Shown in pieces: positions 9,532-18,582 of a stretch of DNA of 64,000 nt. Every line of letters begins with the position of its first letter. Within the stretch, counting starts at the first letter, position 1. Under the pieces are notes generated by a model that had not been told where the DNA came from, did no database searches, and was given only the letters and a program-made list of their open reading frames with translations. The DNA is from Rhodococcus qingshengii. Its GTDB lineage: Bacteria; Actinomycetota; Actinomycetes; Mycobacteriales; Mycobacteriaceae. Location of the stretch: NCBI RefSeq assembly GCF_021025955.1, contig NZ_JAJNCL010000007.1, forward strand, positions 1-64,000, given 5' to 3'. Made by a program: the position numbers and the translations under genes.

Positions 9532-11471
9532 TGACCGCCATTCTCGATGCTGCTGCTGCCACCGCGGCCAAGCCGTACCGACTCACCGCTACCGACGGCG
9601 CGTCACCTGATCCGATTCTGGTCGAGATCGTCGCCGGTTACCTGGCCAGCGTGGAGATGGAGGTGGAGACCTCCATCTCGCGCACCTCGCGCTCACCGAT
9701 GATCCGTGACGCTCACGACTTCCGTGCAGGTATTCACGACCGGAACCTCCGCAAGCTCACGGGCCGTTCGTATTCCGCTCTGGTTCATCCGATCGCGCGG
9801 GACTTTCCGCTCGAGACGATGAAGCCGGGAGACGTGTACTTCCACAACGACGTCTACCTGTCCGAAGGTGGAATCGGCCATCTCCCCGACCTCTGCGTCA
9901 CCGTGCCGGTCTTCGCACGCGTCACTCCCGATGCCGAACCGAAAGTTGTCGCCTTCGTTCAGGCATTCGGTCACCACGACGACATCGGCGGTTGCTGCCC
10001 CGGTTCCATGCCGTCCGGTGCGACCACGGTGTACGAAGAGGGACTGATGGTTCCGCCGATCAAACTGTGGGACCAGGGCGTTCCCAACGAGGCGGCGCTG
10101 CGCATCATGACGCGCAACTCCCGCATGCCCGACGCTCTCGCAGCCGATCTCGATGCCGAGTGCTCGGCGTGCCTGATGGGTGCGCGTCGACTCACCGAGT
10201 TGTTCGAGCGCTACGGCGTCGACACTGTCGAGTCGTGCTTCGACGCGATGATGGACGCGACCACCGAGACGTACCGCCGCGAGATCCTCAGCAAGATCCC
10301 GGTCGGTGAGTACACCTGGGAGGACTACGCCGAGCATGACGGCGTCGACGAGCCGATGCTCCACATCCAGCGAATCACGCTCACGAAGACGCGGCCGGAA
10401 GACGAGGGCGGCGAGCGACTCATCCTGGACTTCAACGGAACCGGGCCGCAGGCAAAGGGCCCGATCAACCACTGCGGCGACTACGCGGACGGAAACTTCC
10501 TCATCAAGTGGTTGGCCCCGATTCTGCGTAACCTCGCGGACACCCCGGAGCGCATGGCCGAACTGGATGTCAACGAAGGCGTCGTACCGCTGATCGAGAT
10601 GAAGTTCCCCGAGAAGGGAACGCTGATCACTCCGATCTTCCCCGCTCCCACCAATGCTCGCACGTTTGTCATCCTCCGTCTGCTCGGAGTGCTGGCCGGA
10701 GTCGTGGCCAAGGCCGTGGACGGCAACATGCCCGCCGATCAGGAAACCATCAGATACACCGGTGTTTACGGTGAGGACTTCGAGGGTCACTCGTACCTCA
10801 TGCGTGAGGTACTCGGCGGTGGATCGGGCGGACGCTACTACGCCGACGGTGAGGACACGATTCACGTCGTTCCCGACTCGCGGAACCTGCCGACCGAGTT
10901 CACCGAGAGCCGCTTCCCGTTCATCGTCGAGAAGCTCGGTCTGGCCATGGATTCCGGCGGAGCCGGACGCTACCGCGGCGGCCTGGGATACGAGAAGCAC
11001 ATCCGCATGCTCAAGGATGCGCACTTCATGTCCATCGCGGACCGTTCGATCCTCGCCTGCTGGGGAGTCAAGGGCGGCAAGGCCGGCCGGCCGTTCTCCG
11101 TGGTCCTGAATCCGGGTGGACCGAACGAGCGTGAGTTCGACGCTCTGACCGATGCCGAGCCGATCAAGGCCGGCGAGGTCGTACGGATTCGTACCACCGG
11201 TGGCGGCGGTTGGGGAGATCCACTGGAGCGTCCCACCGAGGAAGTCTTGCGAGATATTCAGTGGCGCAAGGTTTCCGTCGAGGGCGCACGCGCTGACTAC
11301 GGAGTTGTCGTGATCGAGGGTGACGAGCCGTCTGTCGACGAGGCTGCTACCACGGAGCTACGGGATCAGTTGCGTTCGGAGCGCGGTGAGAACGAACCCT
11401 TCTTCGATCGGGGTCCGGGCTACGCACAGCTTTCCGGTGGCGCCACCTCAGCGGTCTACGACTACGTCTAG
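9531..11471 (+). CDS. Hydantoinase/oxoprolinase subunit B (HyuB family)
   Basis: A protein of 646 residues matching the HyuB half of ATP-dependent hydantoinases/oxoprolinases and acetone-carboxylase-like enzymes. Seen are the SRTSRSPMIRDAHDF start, the HNDVYLSEGGIGHLPD metal-binding region, AFGHHDDIGGCCPGSMP, and the terminal RIRTTGGGGWGDPLERP. ATG at 9531 overlaps the HyuA stop and has GGAG 7 nt upstream; a GTG at 9528 is the alternative. It acts as a complex with HyuA. The gene is followed 14 bp later by an NmrA-like gene that is probably in the same transcript. Confidence 0.93.
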   Translation: MTAILDAAAATAAKPYRLTATDGASPDPILVEIVAGYLASVEMEVETSISRTSRSPMIRDAHDFRAGIHDRNLRKLTGRSYSALVHPIARDFPLETMKPGDVYFHNDVYLSEGGIGHLPDLCVTVPVFARVTPDAEPKVVAFVQAFGHHDDIGGCCPGSMPSGATTVYEEGLMVPPIKLWDQGVPNEAALRIMTRNSRMPDALAADLDAECSACLMGARRLTELFERYGVDTVESCFDAMMDATTETYRREILSKIPVGEYTWEDYAEHDGVDEPMLHIQRITLTKTRPEDEGGERLILDFNGTGPQAKGPINHCGDYADGNFLIKWLAPILRNLADTPERMAELDVNEGVVPLIEMKFPEKGTLITPIFPAPTNARTFVILRLLGVLAGVVAKAVDGNMPADQETIRYTGVYGEDFEGHSYLMREVLGGGSGGRYYADGEDTIHVVPDSRNLPTEFTESRFPFIVEKLGLAMDSGGAGRYRGGLGYEKHIRMLKDAHFMSIADRSILACWGVKGGKAGRPFSVVLNPGGPNEREFDALTDAEPIKAGEVVRIRTTGGGGWGDPLERPTEEVLRDIQWRKVSVEGARADYGVVVIEGDEPSVDEAATTELRDQLRSERGENEPFFDRGPGYAQLSGGATSAVYDYV

Positions 11472-11485
11472 GACGGAAAACTCTC

Positions 11486-12319
11486 ATGGAGAACGGAATT
11501 GCTCGCGGCGCCGACATCGCGGTGATCGGCGCCGCGGGTAAGACCGGCGAGGCAGTTGTCGCCGCACTTCCCCCGAGCGTGACAGTTCGGCGACTGGTGC
11601 GAAAGGCCCGTATCGACGGCGACTTCGAGGTCGAACTCGAAACGGGAAACGGACTGCGCAAGGCGCTCGCCGGGTGCCGAGGCGTGTATTTCATCGCCCC
11701 CAACGTCCATCCCGACGAGCCGGCGCTTCTTCGCAATGCGCTGACGGCAGCGGCTTCGGCGGGAGTGGAGCACTTTGTCTATCACTCCGTCGCGTGGCCG
11801 TTCAGCCCGTCCATGCCGCATCACCTGGACAAAGCCAGATGTGAGGACGAACTGCATCGCTCCCCGCTGAAGTGGACTGTGTTGCAGCCGTGCGCGTATG
11901 CCGAGAACTTCGAGGCGGTACTCACTGGTCGATCCGAGACCATCGTCCTGCCGTACAGCGCGGACACGAAATTCTCGTTCGTGAGTTTGGCGGACGTGGC
12001 GGCCGTTGCCGCTGTGGTTCTGAGCGAGGGCCCGGGCGAGCATCACGGAGCGACGTACGAAGTGGGCGGCCCTGAAGCAGTCAGCGTCATGGAGGTGGCA
12101 CAGATGGTGGAGAAGCAGACGTCACGGACCGTCACGATAGATCAGATCAGTGTGGATCAATGGCGCGAACGGATCGGCAACGACCTCGACGTCAACGCCA
12201 GCTCGCGTCTGGCCGCGATGTTCGACTTCTACAACCACCATGACTTCCTCGCCGGCAGTGCGGCCGTCGAACTGCTGTTGGGTCGCCGACCGACGGGAAT
12301 CGAGAGCCTGATTCGGTGA
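11486..12319 (+). CDS. NmrA-like NAD(P)-binding oxidoreductase or sensor
   Basis: A 277-residue Rossmann protein. IAVIGAAGKTGEAVVAAL near residue 12 is the glycine-rich dinucleotide loop of atypical short-chain dehydrogenases of the NmrA/HSCARG group; VEHFVYHSVAWPF, LKWTVLQPCAYAENF and FVSLADVAAVAA are group features. The YxxxK catalytic pair of classical SDRs is not evident, so it may sense redox cofactor or act as an isomerase or reductase. It follows the HyuAB genes on the same strand at 14-bp spacing. The role in the pathway is unknown. Confidence 0.82.
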   Translation: MENGIARGADIAVIGAAGKTGEAVVAALPPSVTVRRLVRKARIDGDFEVELETGNGLRKALAGCRGVYFIAPNVHPDEPALLRNALTAAASAGVEHFVYHSVAWPFSPSMPHHLDKARCEDELHRSPLKWTVLQPCAYAENFEAVLTGRSETIVLPYSADTKFSFVSLADVAAVAAVVLSEGPGEHHGATYEVGGPEAVSVMEVAQMVEKQTSRTVTIDQISVDQWRERIGNDLDVNASSRLAAMFDFYNHHDFLAGSAAVELLLGRRPTGIESLIR

Positions 12320-12325
12320 AGCTTG

Positions 12326-13336
12326 CTACGACATGCCTCCTGCCGCCCAGACCACGAGCGGTGGAAGGGCGGCCAGGATCAGGCAGACCGTTCCGTTGAG
12401 CCACTTGTGCTCCACCGTGACGGCGGCGAACTCGCGCAGGATCGCGCTCGGCAGGTAGTACCGGGCGGTGCGGGAACCGATGACTTCTGCGTCCAATCCG
12501 AGGCTTCGGGCAAACGTCGCGGTTCGGAGGATGTGGAAGTTGCTGGTGACCAGAACCATCCGAGGGTCCGTGGTGTCGGCGCGGAGGAGGTCCCGCGTGT
12601 ACTCGAGGTTCTCGAGCGTGGTGGTCGAACGGTCCTCGAGCATCACGTTCTCACGCGGGATCCCGTGATCGACGAGGTAGACGCACATTGCCTCCGCCTC
12701 GCTGACGACCTCGTCCGATCCTTTCCCGCCGCTGACGACCAACAGCGGTGAACGTCCTTCGCCGACCTCGGCACGAAAGACGTCCGCTGCCTTGTCCAGA
12801 CGGCTGGCCAGCAGGGGCGTCACGTCGGCGCCCGAAAGCCCAGCTCCGTGCACCACTATCGCGTCCATCCCGGGCTGGTACTTCTGGCGTCCGTAGACGT
12901 AGGAGTAGAGCAGAAAGCTCGTGAACAAGAACCCCAGGTACGACGCGACCAGACTGAATGATCCGAGAACGACTGCGAGCCAGTACCTCTGCGCCAGCAA
13001 CGCGGATGCGAGCAGCACATAGGGAACGAGCAGTCCGAGGCCGGCGACGAGCGAGAGCAGATTTGCGATGCTGAATCCCTCGCGCCGCAGCATCGTGACC
13101 CCGTTGACGATCAGGAACCCTGCGAGCAGGAGCACCAGCAACGGCGAGAGCAGAGCGATCGTCGCGATCACAAACGACGGGACCTCGGTTCCCGGCGCAC
13201 CCGACTGCAACATCCAGAAACCGGTGAAGATCAGTCCGAGAAGTAGATAGACACCGTTGCTCAACCTCCGCCTGTCCTGTCTGAACCGGTAGCCGCAGAA
13301 TCCGAGCAGCGCGAGGCCGATGAGGAGAAGGATCAC
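12326..13336 (-). CDS. YdcF/ElyC-family (DUF218) membrane protein
   Basis: A protein of 336 residues starting with GTG. The N-terminal half has about five hydrophobic segments; the C-terminal half is a DUF218 domain with the family motifs IVVHGAGLSGADVTPLLASRLDKA, LLVVSGGKGSDEVVSEAEAM, ENVMLEDRSTTTLENL and VLVTSNFHILRTATFARSLG. DUF218 proteins (SanA, ElyC, YdcF) are linked to envelope integrity. It is convergent with the NmrA-like gene (6 bp apart) and not obviously connected with its neighbours. Confidence 0.88.
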   Translation of the reverse strand: MILLLIGLALLGFCGYRFRQDRRRLSNGVYLLLGLIFTGFWMLQSGAPGTEVPSFVIATIALLSPLLVLLLAGFLIVNGVTMLRREGFSIANLLSLVAGLGLLVPYVLLASALLAQRYWLAVVLGSFSLVASYLGFLFTSFLLYSYVYGRQKYQPGMDAIVVHGAGLSGADVTPLLASRLDKAADVFRAEVGEGRSPLLVVSGGKGSDEVVSEAEAMCVYLVDHGIPRENVMLEDRSTTTLENLEYTRDLLRADTTDPRMVLVTSNFHILRTATFARSLGLDAEVIGSRTARYYLPSAILREFAAVTVEHKWLNGTVCLILAALPPLVVWAAGGMS

Positions 13337-13360
13337 GGAGCCAGCCTAAGCGAGGCCGCT

Positions 13361-14170
13361 CTACCCGACGGATGTCACCACCTTCGACTGCTGGATCGAC
13401 GTCAACACTCTCGTGCGGGCCTCGATGAACAGTGGGTCCGCTTTCGTGGTCAGTTGATCTCGAGCACCGGTCAGAGGAACGTCGACGATGTCCTGCATCA
13501 ATGCCGGAGTTCCGCCGAGGACGACCACTCGATCGGACAGGTACACCGATTCGTCGACGTCGTGGGTGACCAGGAGGACGGTGATGCCAAGATCACGCTG
13601 AAGGGTGAGCAGCAGGTCTTCGAGTTCCGCGCGGGTCTGCGCATCGACCGACGCAAAGGGTTCGTCCATGAGAAGTACCTGCGGTCGATAGGCCAGAGCG
13701 CGAGCTATCGCCACTCTCTGCTGCATTCCGCCGGACAACTGCCAAGGGTAGGAACGCGCAGCACCTTCCAGACCGACGACGGCGAGTGCCTCGGTTACCC
13801 TCTCGTTCTGAACCTTGCGTGCCAGGCCGTTGCCCCGCAGCGGCAGGCGAATGTTCTCGCCTACTCGAAGCCAAGGCATCAGTGTGCGTCCGTAATCTTG
13901 CGACACGAGCGCAAGAGTGGCGGGCGGAGCGTCGATCGCGATCCCAGCGATGCGGACCTCACCCGTAGTCGGCTTCTGTAAACCGGCGATGCAACGAATC
14001 AGCGTGCTCTTGCCGATTCCGGAATGTCCGACGATGCAGACGATTTCTCCCGATGCAACCGAAAGATCGATCCCGCGAAGCACTTCGCGGCCGGTAGATC
14101 CGCCGTAGGTCACCCCGAGGCCGTTCAGTTCGACTGCGGGAGTGGATGCCGCAGATTCTGTGGATGACAT
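13361..14170 (-). CDS. ABC transporter ATP-binding protein, SsuB/TauB/NitT type
   Basis: About 269 residues with Walker A VGHSGIGKSTLIR, Q-loop LVSQDYGRT, signature LSGGMQQRVAIARALA and Walker B VLLMDEPFASVDAQTR. The start at 14170 (MSSTESAAST) is chosen because AAAGGAAA precedes it and because it overlaps the stop of the upstream permease (TGATG). It energises the two permeases encoded upstream; members of this subfamily carry nitrate, sulfonates, taurine or pyrimidine precursors. It is the last gene of a four-gene minus-strand operon. Confidence 0.92.
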   Translation of the reverse strand: MSSTESAASTPAVELNGLGVTYGGSTGREVLRGIDLSVASGEIVCIVGHSGIGKSTLIRCIAGLQKPTTGEVRIAGIAIDAPPATLALVSQDYGRTLMPWLRVGENIRLPLRGNGLARKVQNERVTEALAVVGLEGAARSYPWQLSGGMQQRVAIARALAYRPQVLLMDEPFASVDAQTRAELEDLLLTLQRDLGITVLLVTHDVDESVYLSDRVVVLGGTPALMQDIVDVPLTGARDQLTTKADPLFIEARTRVLTSIQQSKVVTSVG

Positions 14171-14958
14171 CAGTTTCCTTTCACTGCGAGTGCGCCGTGG
14201 GTCCGAGGCTGCCATTTGAGCAGCCAGCGCTCGATCACGCCGTATCCGAGGTTGAGCACGTACCCGATGATTCCCAGAAGGAGAATTCCGGACCACATGT
14301 CTGCGATCGCGAAGGTCTGTTGCGCGACGATCACGAAGTGACCGATTCCTGCAGTGGAGACGTACATTTCGCTGCCGACCATGATGACGACACCGATCGC
14401 GAGACTGGTGCGGATGCCGACCGTTATCTGAGGCATCGCTCCGGGGAGGAGTACCTGCGTGACCAGCAGGGGCGTTCGGATCCGATAGCTGCGCGCCACC
14501 AATCGAATACTCGGGTCGATGGAGCGTATGCCGTCGAGGGTGTTGAGGAGTATCGGCCAGACCGCGCCGAAGGCGATGGCGGCGACGTTGCCCGAAGAAC
14601 CTGTGCCGAAGACGATGAACAGGGCCGGCAGTACGGCCAGTGCGGGTATTGCACGGAAGAACTGGAGAAACGGATCGGCGATGTCTGCAGCCAGTGGAAA
14701 CAGCGCAAGAAGAAGGCCGACCCCGATGCCGACCACCAGTGCTACGGCGAGACCGAAGCCGAGATTGGTCAGGCTCGGCACGACATCGCGTGCAAATCCT
14801 GACCCGAACCAGTTGTCCACAAACGCTTTCCAGATTCGTGACAGCGGCGGAAAGTACGGCGACTTACTCGACGCGGATCCGAAGTACCACACTCCGACGA
14901 TCAAGATCGGCAACCACAGCTCCCACGCGAGGAGTCGAATCCCGGACATCATTCTCAC
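14170..14958 (-). CDS. ABC transporter permease (SsuC/TauC-like), second copy in operon
   Basis: About 262 residues with six hydrophobic segments and the permease EAA loop (GAVWPILLNTLDGIRSIDPS ... LLPGAMPQITVGIRTSLAIG). GTG at 14958 overlaps the stop of the preceding permease (GTGA) and has an AGGAGG about 6 nt upstream; in-frame ATG codons 6 and 9 nt further in are alternatives. Two different permeases in one operon indicate a heterodimeric channel. Confidence 0.9.
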   Translation of the reverse strand: MRMMSGIRLLAWELWLPILIVGVWYFGSASSKSPYFPPLSRIWKAFVDNWFGSGFARDVVPSLTNLGFGLAVALVVGIGVGLLLALFPLAADIADPFLQFFRAIPALAVLPALFIVFGTGSSGNVAAIAFGAVWPILLNTLDGIRSIDPSIRLVARSYRIRTPLLVTQVLLPGAMPQITVGIRTSLAIGVVIMVGSEMYVSTAGIGHFVIVAQQTFAIADMWSGILLLGIIGYVLNLGYGVIERWLLKWQPRTHGALAVKGN

Positions 14959-15746
14959 GTCGTCATCCTCCTCGGGATGTAATGCCAAGCAAGTAAACGA
15001 TTCTCGATTGCCATCACAGCGAAGGCGAGCAGCATGCCGAGTACTCCGGCGACGATGATCAGTGCGAACATTCGATCAGGGACGGATTGGCTCAGCAGGA
15101 TTTCCTTGCCGACTCCGGGAACGCCGGCGATCAGTTCGGCGCCGATGGTCAGCAGCAAACTCAGTGTTGCCGAGATACGAATTCCCGTGAAGATGTACGG
15201 CATCGACGCGGGTGCAACTACGAGAGCGAGTCTGCGCCACAGGGGAAGCCGGAAGGATCGTGCGGTGGAGAGTAGTTCCGGATCGACGTTGCGGACACCG
15301 TGGATGGTCTGGAGCAGGATCGGCCACACGCTTACCGCCACGATCAGCGCAACCGCCATACGTTGTGTCGGGCCCATGATCAACAGAAAGAGCGGGATGA
15401 TCGCGAGCGGAGGCACGGTCCGGCAGAAGTCGATGACGAAGCGCGAAGAGACTGTCAGGAACGGGTGCGCGGCGAGCAGCAGTCCTGCCGGGATTCCGAT
15501 GGCCAGGCACAGAGCCAATCCGATGGCGGTTGTGGTCAAGGTCTGTCCCAACGACGCCCACAGCGAAGAGGTACCGAGTTCGTCCACGAACGCCACTGCC
15601 ACGTCACTGAACTTCGGCACACCTTTGACGTTCTCGTCGCCCAGCATTCCGAATACCTGCCAGGCGGCTGCCAACGCGAAGAGCGTCAGCAGCCGACCGA
15701 GCAGGACCTGCCTGCGGCGAGTCTGCAGGGTTATCAAGGCGGACAA
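14955..15746 (-). CDS. ABC transporter permease (SsuC/TauC-like)
   Basis: A protein of 263 residues with six predicted membrane segments and the conserved loop VSVWPILLQTIHGVRNVDPE followed by LVVAPASMPYIFTGIRISAT. The only start that suits the frame is TTG at 15746, 1 nt after the stop of the binding-protein gene, so it probably relies on translational coupling. It forms the membrane channel together with the next permease. Confidence 0.88.
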   Translation of the reverse strand: MSALITLQTRRRQVLLGRLLTLFALAAAWQVFGMLGDENVKGVPKFSDVAVAFVDELGTSSLWASLGQTLTTTAIGLALCLAIGIPAGLLLAAHPFLTVSSRFVIDFCRTVPPLAIIPLFLLIMGPTQRMAVALIVAVSVWPILLQTIHGVRNVDPELLSTARSFRLPLWRRLALVVAPASMPYIFTGIRISATLSLLLTIGAELIAGVPGVGKEILLSQSVPDRMFALIIVAGVLGMLLAFAVMAIENRLLAWHYIPRRMTT

Positions 15747-15747
15747 C

Positions 15748-16752
15748 TTAATTGGCCGGAGTCAGCAAGGAATCGCTGTCAACCGACTCCGTCAGTACCC
15801 CGTACTTGACCAGCAGTTCGATCTCCGTGCCGAGAGCGCCCGGTTCCACTACTGCGACGAACTGAGGATTCTTGCTGTTGGCCAGCATTTCGAGCGGAAT
15901 CTTGGCTTGTGTCGAGAGTGCGGCCTTGACCGCGCCCGGATTCTGATTGGCGTAGTCAACTGATTTGGCAAGCGCCGTACGGAATTTAGCGAGTGAGTCC
16001 GGGTTCGCATTGACAAACGATTCCGAAGCGACCAGCGAGGTCCCCGGTACACCGGGTGCGGCCAAGGGGAAGGGGTGGCCGAGGATCTTCAGCCCCGAGT
16101 CGGTTGCCTTGCTCAGGAACGGATCGATGAGGAATGCCGCGTCGGCACCGCCAGTGGAAACCAGGTCGCCGAGGTTGGGCATGGGCGCCTGAATGAACGA
16201 GATCTTGTCGGCTGCTCCACCAGATTTCTCCACCGCGGCAGAGATGACCGCCTCGCTGACGGACTTCAAACCGCTGATCGCAACGGTTTTGCCTTCGAGG
16301 TCACGGAAGCCACTGATGGAACTGTCCTTGGCGACAACGAGGCCGGACTGGTCGACGTCGTCACTCGCGGCAAAATTCGTGAGTCCTCCGACGATGGTGA
16401 CGGGCATGTTCTGGCTGCGTGCCTGAATGGCGGCAGCGGCAGTTGTGGCTGCCATATCTGCATTTCCGCTGAGCAGCAACGGAATTTGAGCCGAGGAGCT
16501 GGCCCCGCCCTCGACGAGCTGAATGTCGAGTCCCTCAGTGGTGAAGAACCCCTGTTCCATGCCCAGCCAGATCGGTGCGAAGTCGGCGATCGGTTGAGGA
16601 GCGATGCGAATCGTCGTGGTCTGCGTGCCCCCATCGTCGGAGGCTGTGGCGTCGCTCGAGCAGCCGGTCAGTGCCAATGCCGCGGTCGCGACCGCCGCTA
16701 TGGCAACAACTCTGAACCGTGGTGTCGACCGAAGGGTATATCCAACCGTCAT
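15748..16752 (-). CDS. Lipoprotein substrate-binding protein of the NMT1/SsuA family
   Basis: A protein of 334 residues. The N-terminus is a lipoprotein signal: basic start, hydrophobic VVAIAAVATAALALTGC, with Cys as the lipidation residue. The mature part follows the SsuA/TauA/NMT1 fold (IRIAPQPIADFAPIWLGMEQGF..). Start ATG at 16752 with GAGAGG 9 nt upstream; an open frame runs further upstream but crosses the promoter and the IclR gene. It captures the ligand outside the membrane for the following permeases and ATPase. The ligand is unknown; nitrate, sulfonate or pyrimidine/hydantoin-like compounds are all used by relatives. Confidence 0.9.
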   Translation of the reverse strand: MTVGYTLRSTPRFRVVAIAAVATAALALTGCSSDATASDDGGTQTTTIRIAPQPIADFAPIWLGMEQGFFTTEGLDIQLVEGGASSSAQIPLLLSGNADMAATTAAAAIQARSQNMPVTIVGGLTNFAASDDVDQSGLVVAKDSSISGFRDLEGKTVAISGLKSVSEAVISAAVEKSGGAADKISFIQAPMPNLGDLVSTGGADAAFLIDPFLSKATDSGLKILGHPFPLAAPGVPGTSLVASESFVNANPDSLAKFRTALAKSVDYANQNPGAVKAALSTQAKIPLEMLANSKNPQFVAVVEPGALGTEIELLVKYGVLTESVDSDSLLTPAN

Positions 16753-16854
16753 GTCCGAAAACCTCTCGCTGGGAAAGATAGGACTTCCTTGCCGGGAGTC
16801 CGGTGGGAAGGTGAAGACGCTCAAAGAATTCCGTACGCCGGAATGATTGTTGTG

Positions 16855-16883
16855 ACTATAGTAATTTCCTAGGCGAATGCCAA
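16855..16883 (-). promoter_or_regulatory. Sigma70-type promoter of the ABC transporter operon
   Basis: On the minus strand a -35 TTGGCA (16883-16878) is separated by exactly 17 nt from a -10 TATAGT (16860-16855), about 100 bp before the binding-protein start. It sits in the 195-bp gap shared with the divergent IclR gene, so IclR control at this promoter is likely. Confidence 0.7.
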
Positions 16884-16947
16884 GGGTTTTCCAAGAACAC
16901 GAGATTTCGGATCGCCGGGTACTCACACGGCGCCGGGAGGGGATCGG

Positions 16948-17730
16948 ATGACGAAGGGTTCTGCGTCCGCCGTCGACAAAGCGCTGGATCTGCTCGAGGC
17001 CATCGCGCGCTCGACCACGCCGATGAAGCTCAGTGAACTGGCAGAAGAAGTCGGGATGCTCCGCCCGACTGCGCACCGAGTGCTCGGAGAACTCGCGAAC
17101 CGTGGGTGGGTCTTCCGCTACGACGGTCGCTATCTCCCCGGACCGGCTGCGCTGCAGGTTTCTCACGAAGCGGCGGCGCATTCCTTGGCGGCCTTGTGCG
17201 ATCCGACCATGCAGACGCTGTCCGAGAGCACGGACATGATGGTGAATCTGCAGGTTCTCGAGAGCGGCGGGACGCGAATCATCGCGGCGCTGCGTCCCGA
17301 GCGACTCAAGATGATCACTCGGATGCTCGGGGATCTGCTTCCGCCACACCGGTTCGCGGGTCCGCTCGCGTTGGTGGCGGCGCTCGAGGACAACACCCGG
17401 GCGCCCTACCTGGCAATGGTGGAGAAGAGCGGCTATCCAATGGAAGGCCCCACCGGCTTTCTCGCCGACATCGCCGAGACGCAGAAAACCGGATTCGCCG
17501 TTGTCCACAAACGATCCCAGGACATCATCGGTTCGGTCTCGCGTGCAGTGTCTTCCCGCAAGGGATCTCCGCTCTGCGCGTTGACGGTGATCGGGTTCGA
17601 TACCGACTTCGATGCGAAAACGACGCGAATGGTCGAAGAACATCTGCTGCGGGCGACCGATGAAGTGCAGCAACTCCTCACCGACCACACTTCGGGCAAG
17701 CGCCCGTCCGACACAGGAGAAGAAGGATGA
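16948..17730 (+). CDS. IclR-family transcriptional regulator
   Basis: A protein of 260 residues. The N-terminal winged helix (SAVDKALDLLEAIARSTTPM, then LSELAEEVGMLRPTAHRVL) and C-terminal effector domain (AALRPERLKMITRMLGDLLPPH ... GFAVVHKRSQDIIGSVSRAV) are typical IclR. GGGAGGGG precedes the ATG. It is divergent from the ABC transporter operon and overlaps the following hydrolase gene by ATGA, so it probably controls both the transporter and the hydrolase-RidA pair. Confidence 0.92.
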   Translation: MTKGSASAVDKALDLLEAIARSTTPMKLSELAEEVGMLRPTAHRVLGELANRGWVFRYDGRYLPGPAALQVSHEAAAHSLAALCDPTMQTLSESTDMMVNLQVLESGGTRIIAALRPERLKMITRMLGDLLPPHRFAGPLALVAALEDNTRAPYLAMVEKSGYPMEGPTGFLADIAETQKTGFAVVHKRSQDIIGSVSRAVSSRKGSPLCALTVIGFDTDFDAKTTRMVEEHLLRATDEVQQLLTDHTSGKRPSDTGEEG

Positions 17731-18539
17731 TTTCACGGACCGAGGGCTTCATCACCGTCGCAGACGGCGAACGGGTCTGGTACGAGACTGCCGGCGAGGG
17801 CCCGGATCTGATTCTCACGCATGGTCTCGGCGGCAACGCCGCGGTCTGGTACCAACAGGTACCGTACTTCGCTCAGCACTATCGGGTAATCAGCTGGGAT
17901 CAGCGAGGATTCGGACGGTCCACCAACGAGAATGGCAACCACGGCCCGGTTGCGGCAGTCTCGGATCTGATCGAAATCATGAACCTGTTGGAGGTCGATC
18001 GAGCGCACGTGGTCGGCCAGTCGATGGGCGGTTGGGCCGCATTGGGGACCGCGATCGCTGTTCCGGACCGGGTGGAGTCGGTAGTCCTGGCCTGCACGAC
18101 CGGCGGCATTCCCGTCGGCTTCGGGCCGGACATCGCACCTCCGCTCACCGCAGCGCCGGTCACGGCGCGGCCCCTGGGGGAACACCCCGCTGTGGGCGGA
18201 CGGTTGCCGAGCTTGGACATGGCGAGGGCATATCTGTATCAAGCTCTCGGCACCTTCGGCCATCGCCCACCTGACACCGAGTTCTTCCGAATTCTGAAGG
18301 CCCACAACTATTTGCCGGCCGATCTTGCGGCGGTGGCTGCACCGGTTCTCCTGATCGCGGGTGAGCTGGACGATTTGATGACACCCGAGCGGATTCGCAG
18401 CGCCGCCGAGTTCCTGCCTCACGCAGAAGTGGTCGAGCTTGCCGACCGCGGTCACTCCCCCTATTTCGAGGACCCACACGCGTGGAACGAGTTGGTGGCG
18501 CACTTCCTGGCCGACGTTCGTGCCCGTCCAGTGCGCTGA
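17727..18539 (+). CDS. Alpha/beta-fold hydrolase
   Basis: A protein of 270 residues. Features seen: the oxyanion-hole LTHGLGGNAAVW, the nucleophile elbow VVGQSMGGWAALG with Ser near residue 96, an acid in LLIAGELDDLMTPER, and the His in LADRGHSPYFEDP. The family includes 3-oxoadipate enol-lactonases, RutD-like aminoacrylate hydrolases and C-C hydrolases. It is coupled by ATGA to the IclR gene and followed by a RidA protein, a pairing also found as RutC/RutD in pyrimidine degradation; no RutA or RutB is nearby, so the exact pathway is open. Confidence 0.9.
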   Translation: MISRTEGFITVADGERVWYETAGEGPDLILTHGLGGNAAVWYQQVPYFAQHYRVISWDQRGFGRSTNENGNHGPVAAVSDLIEIMNLLEVDRAHVVGQSMGGWAALGTAIAVPDRVESVVLACTTGGIPVGFGPDIAPPLTAAPVTARPLGEHPAVGGRLPSLDMARAYLYQALGTFGHRPPDTEFFRILKAHNYLPADLAAVAAPVLLIAGELDDLMTPERIRSAAEFLPHAEVVELADRGHSPYFEDPHAWNELVAHFLADVRARPVR

Positions 18540-18582
18540 AACCGCGCACTCGCCAAACATATTCCACTTCCGAGGAGACCTA

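Noticed and set aside
9693-11024. 443-codon minus-strand frame opposite HyuB
   Set aside because: Shadow of the HyuB coding frame; composition (His/Val/Asp/Arg-rich) is typical of antisense GC frames.
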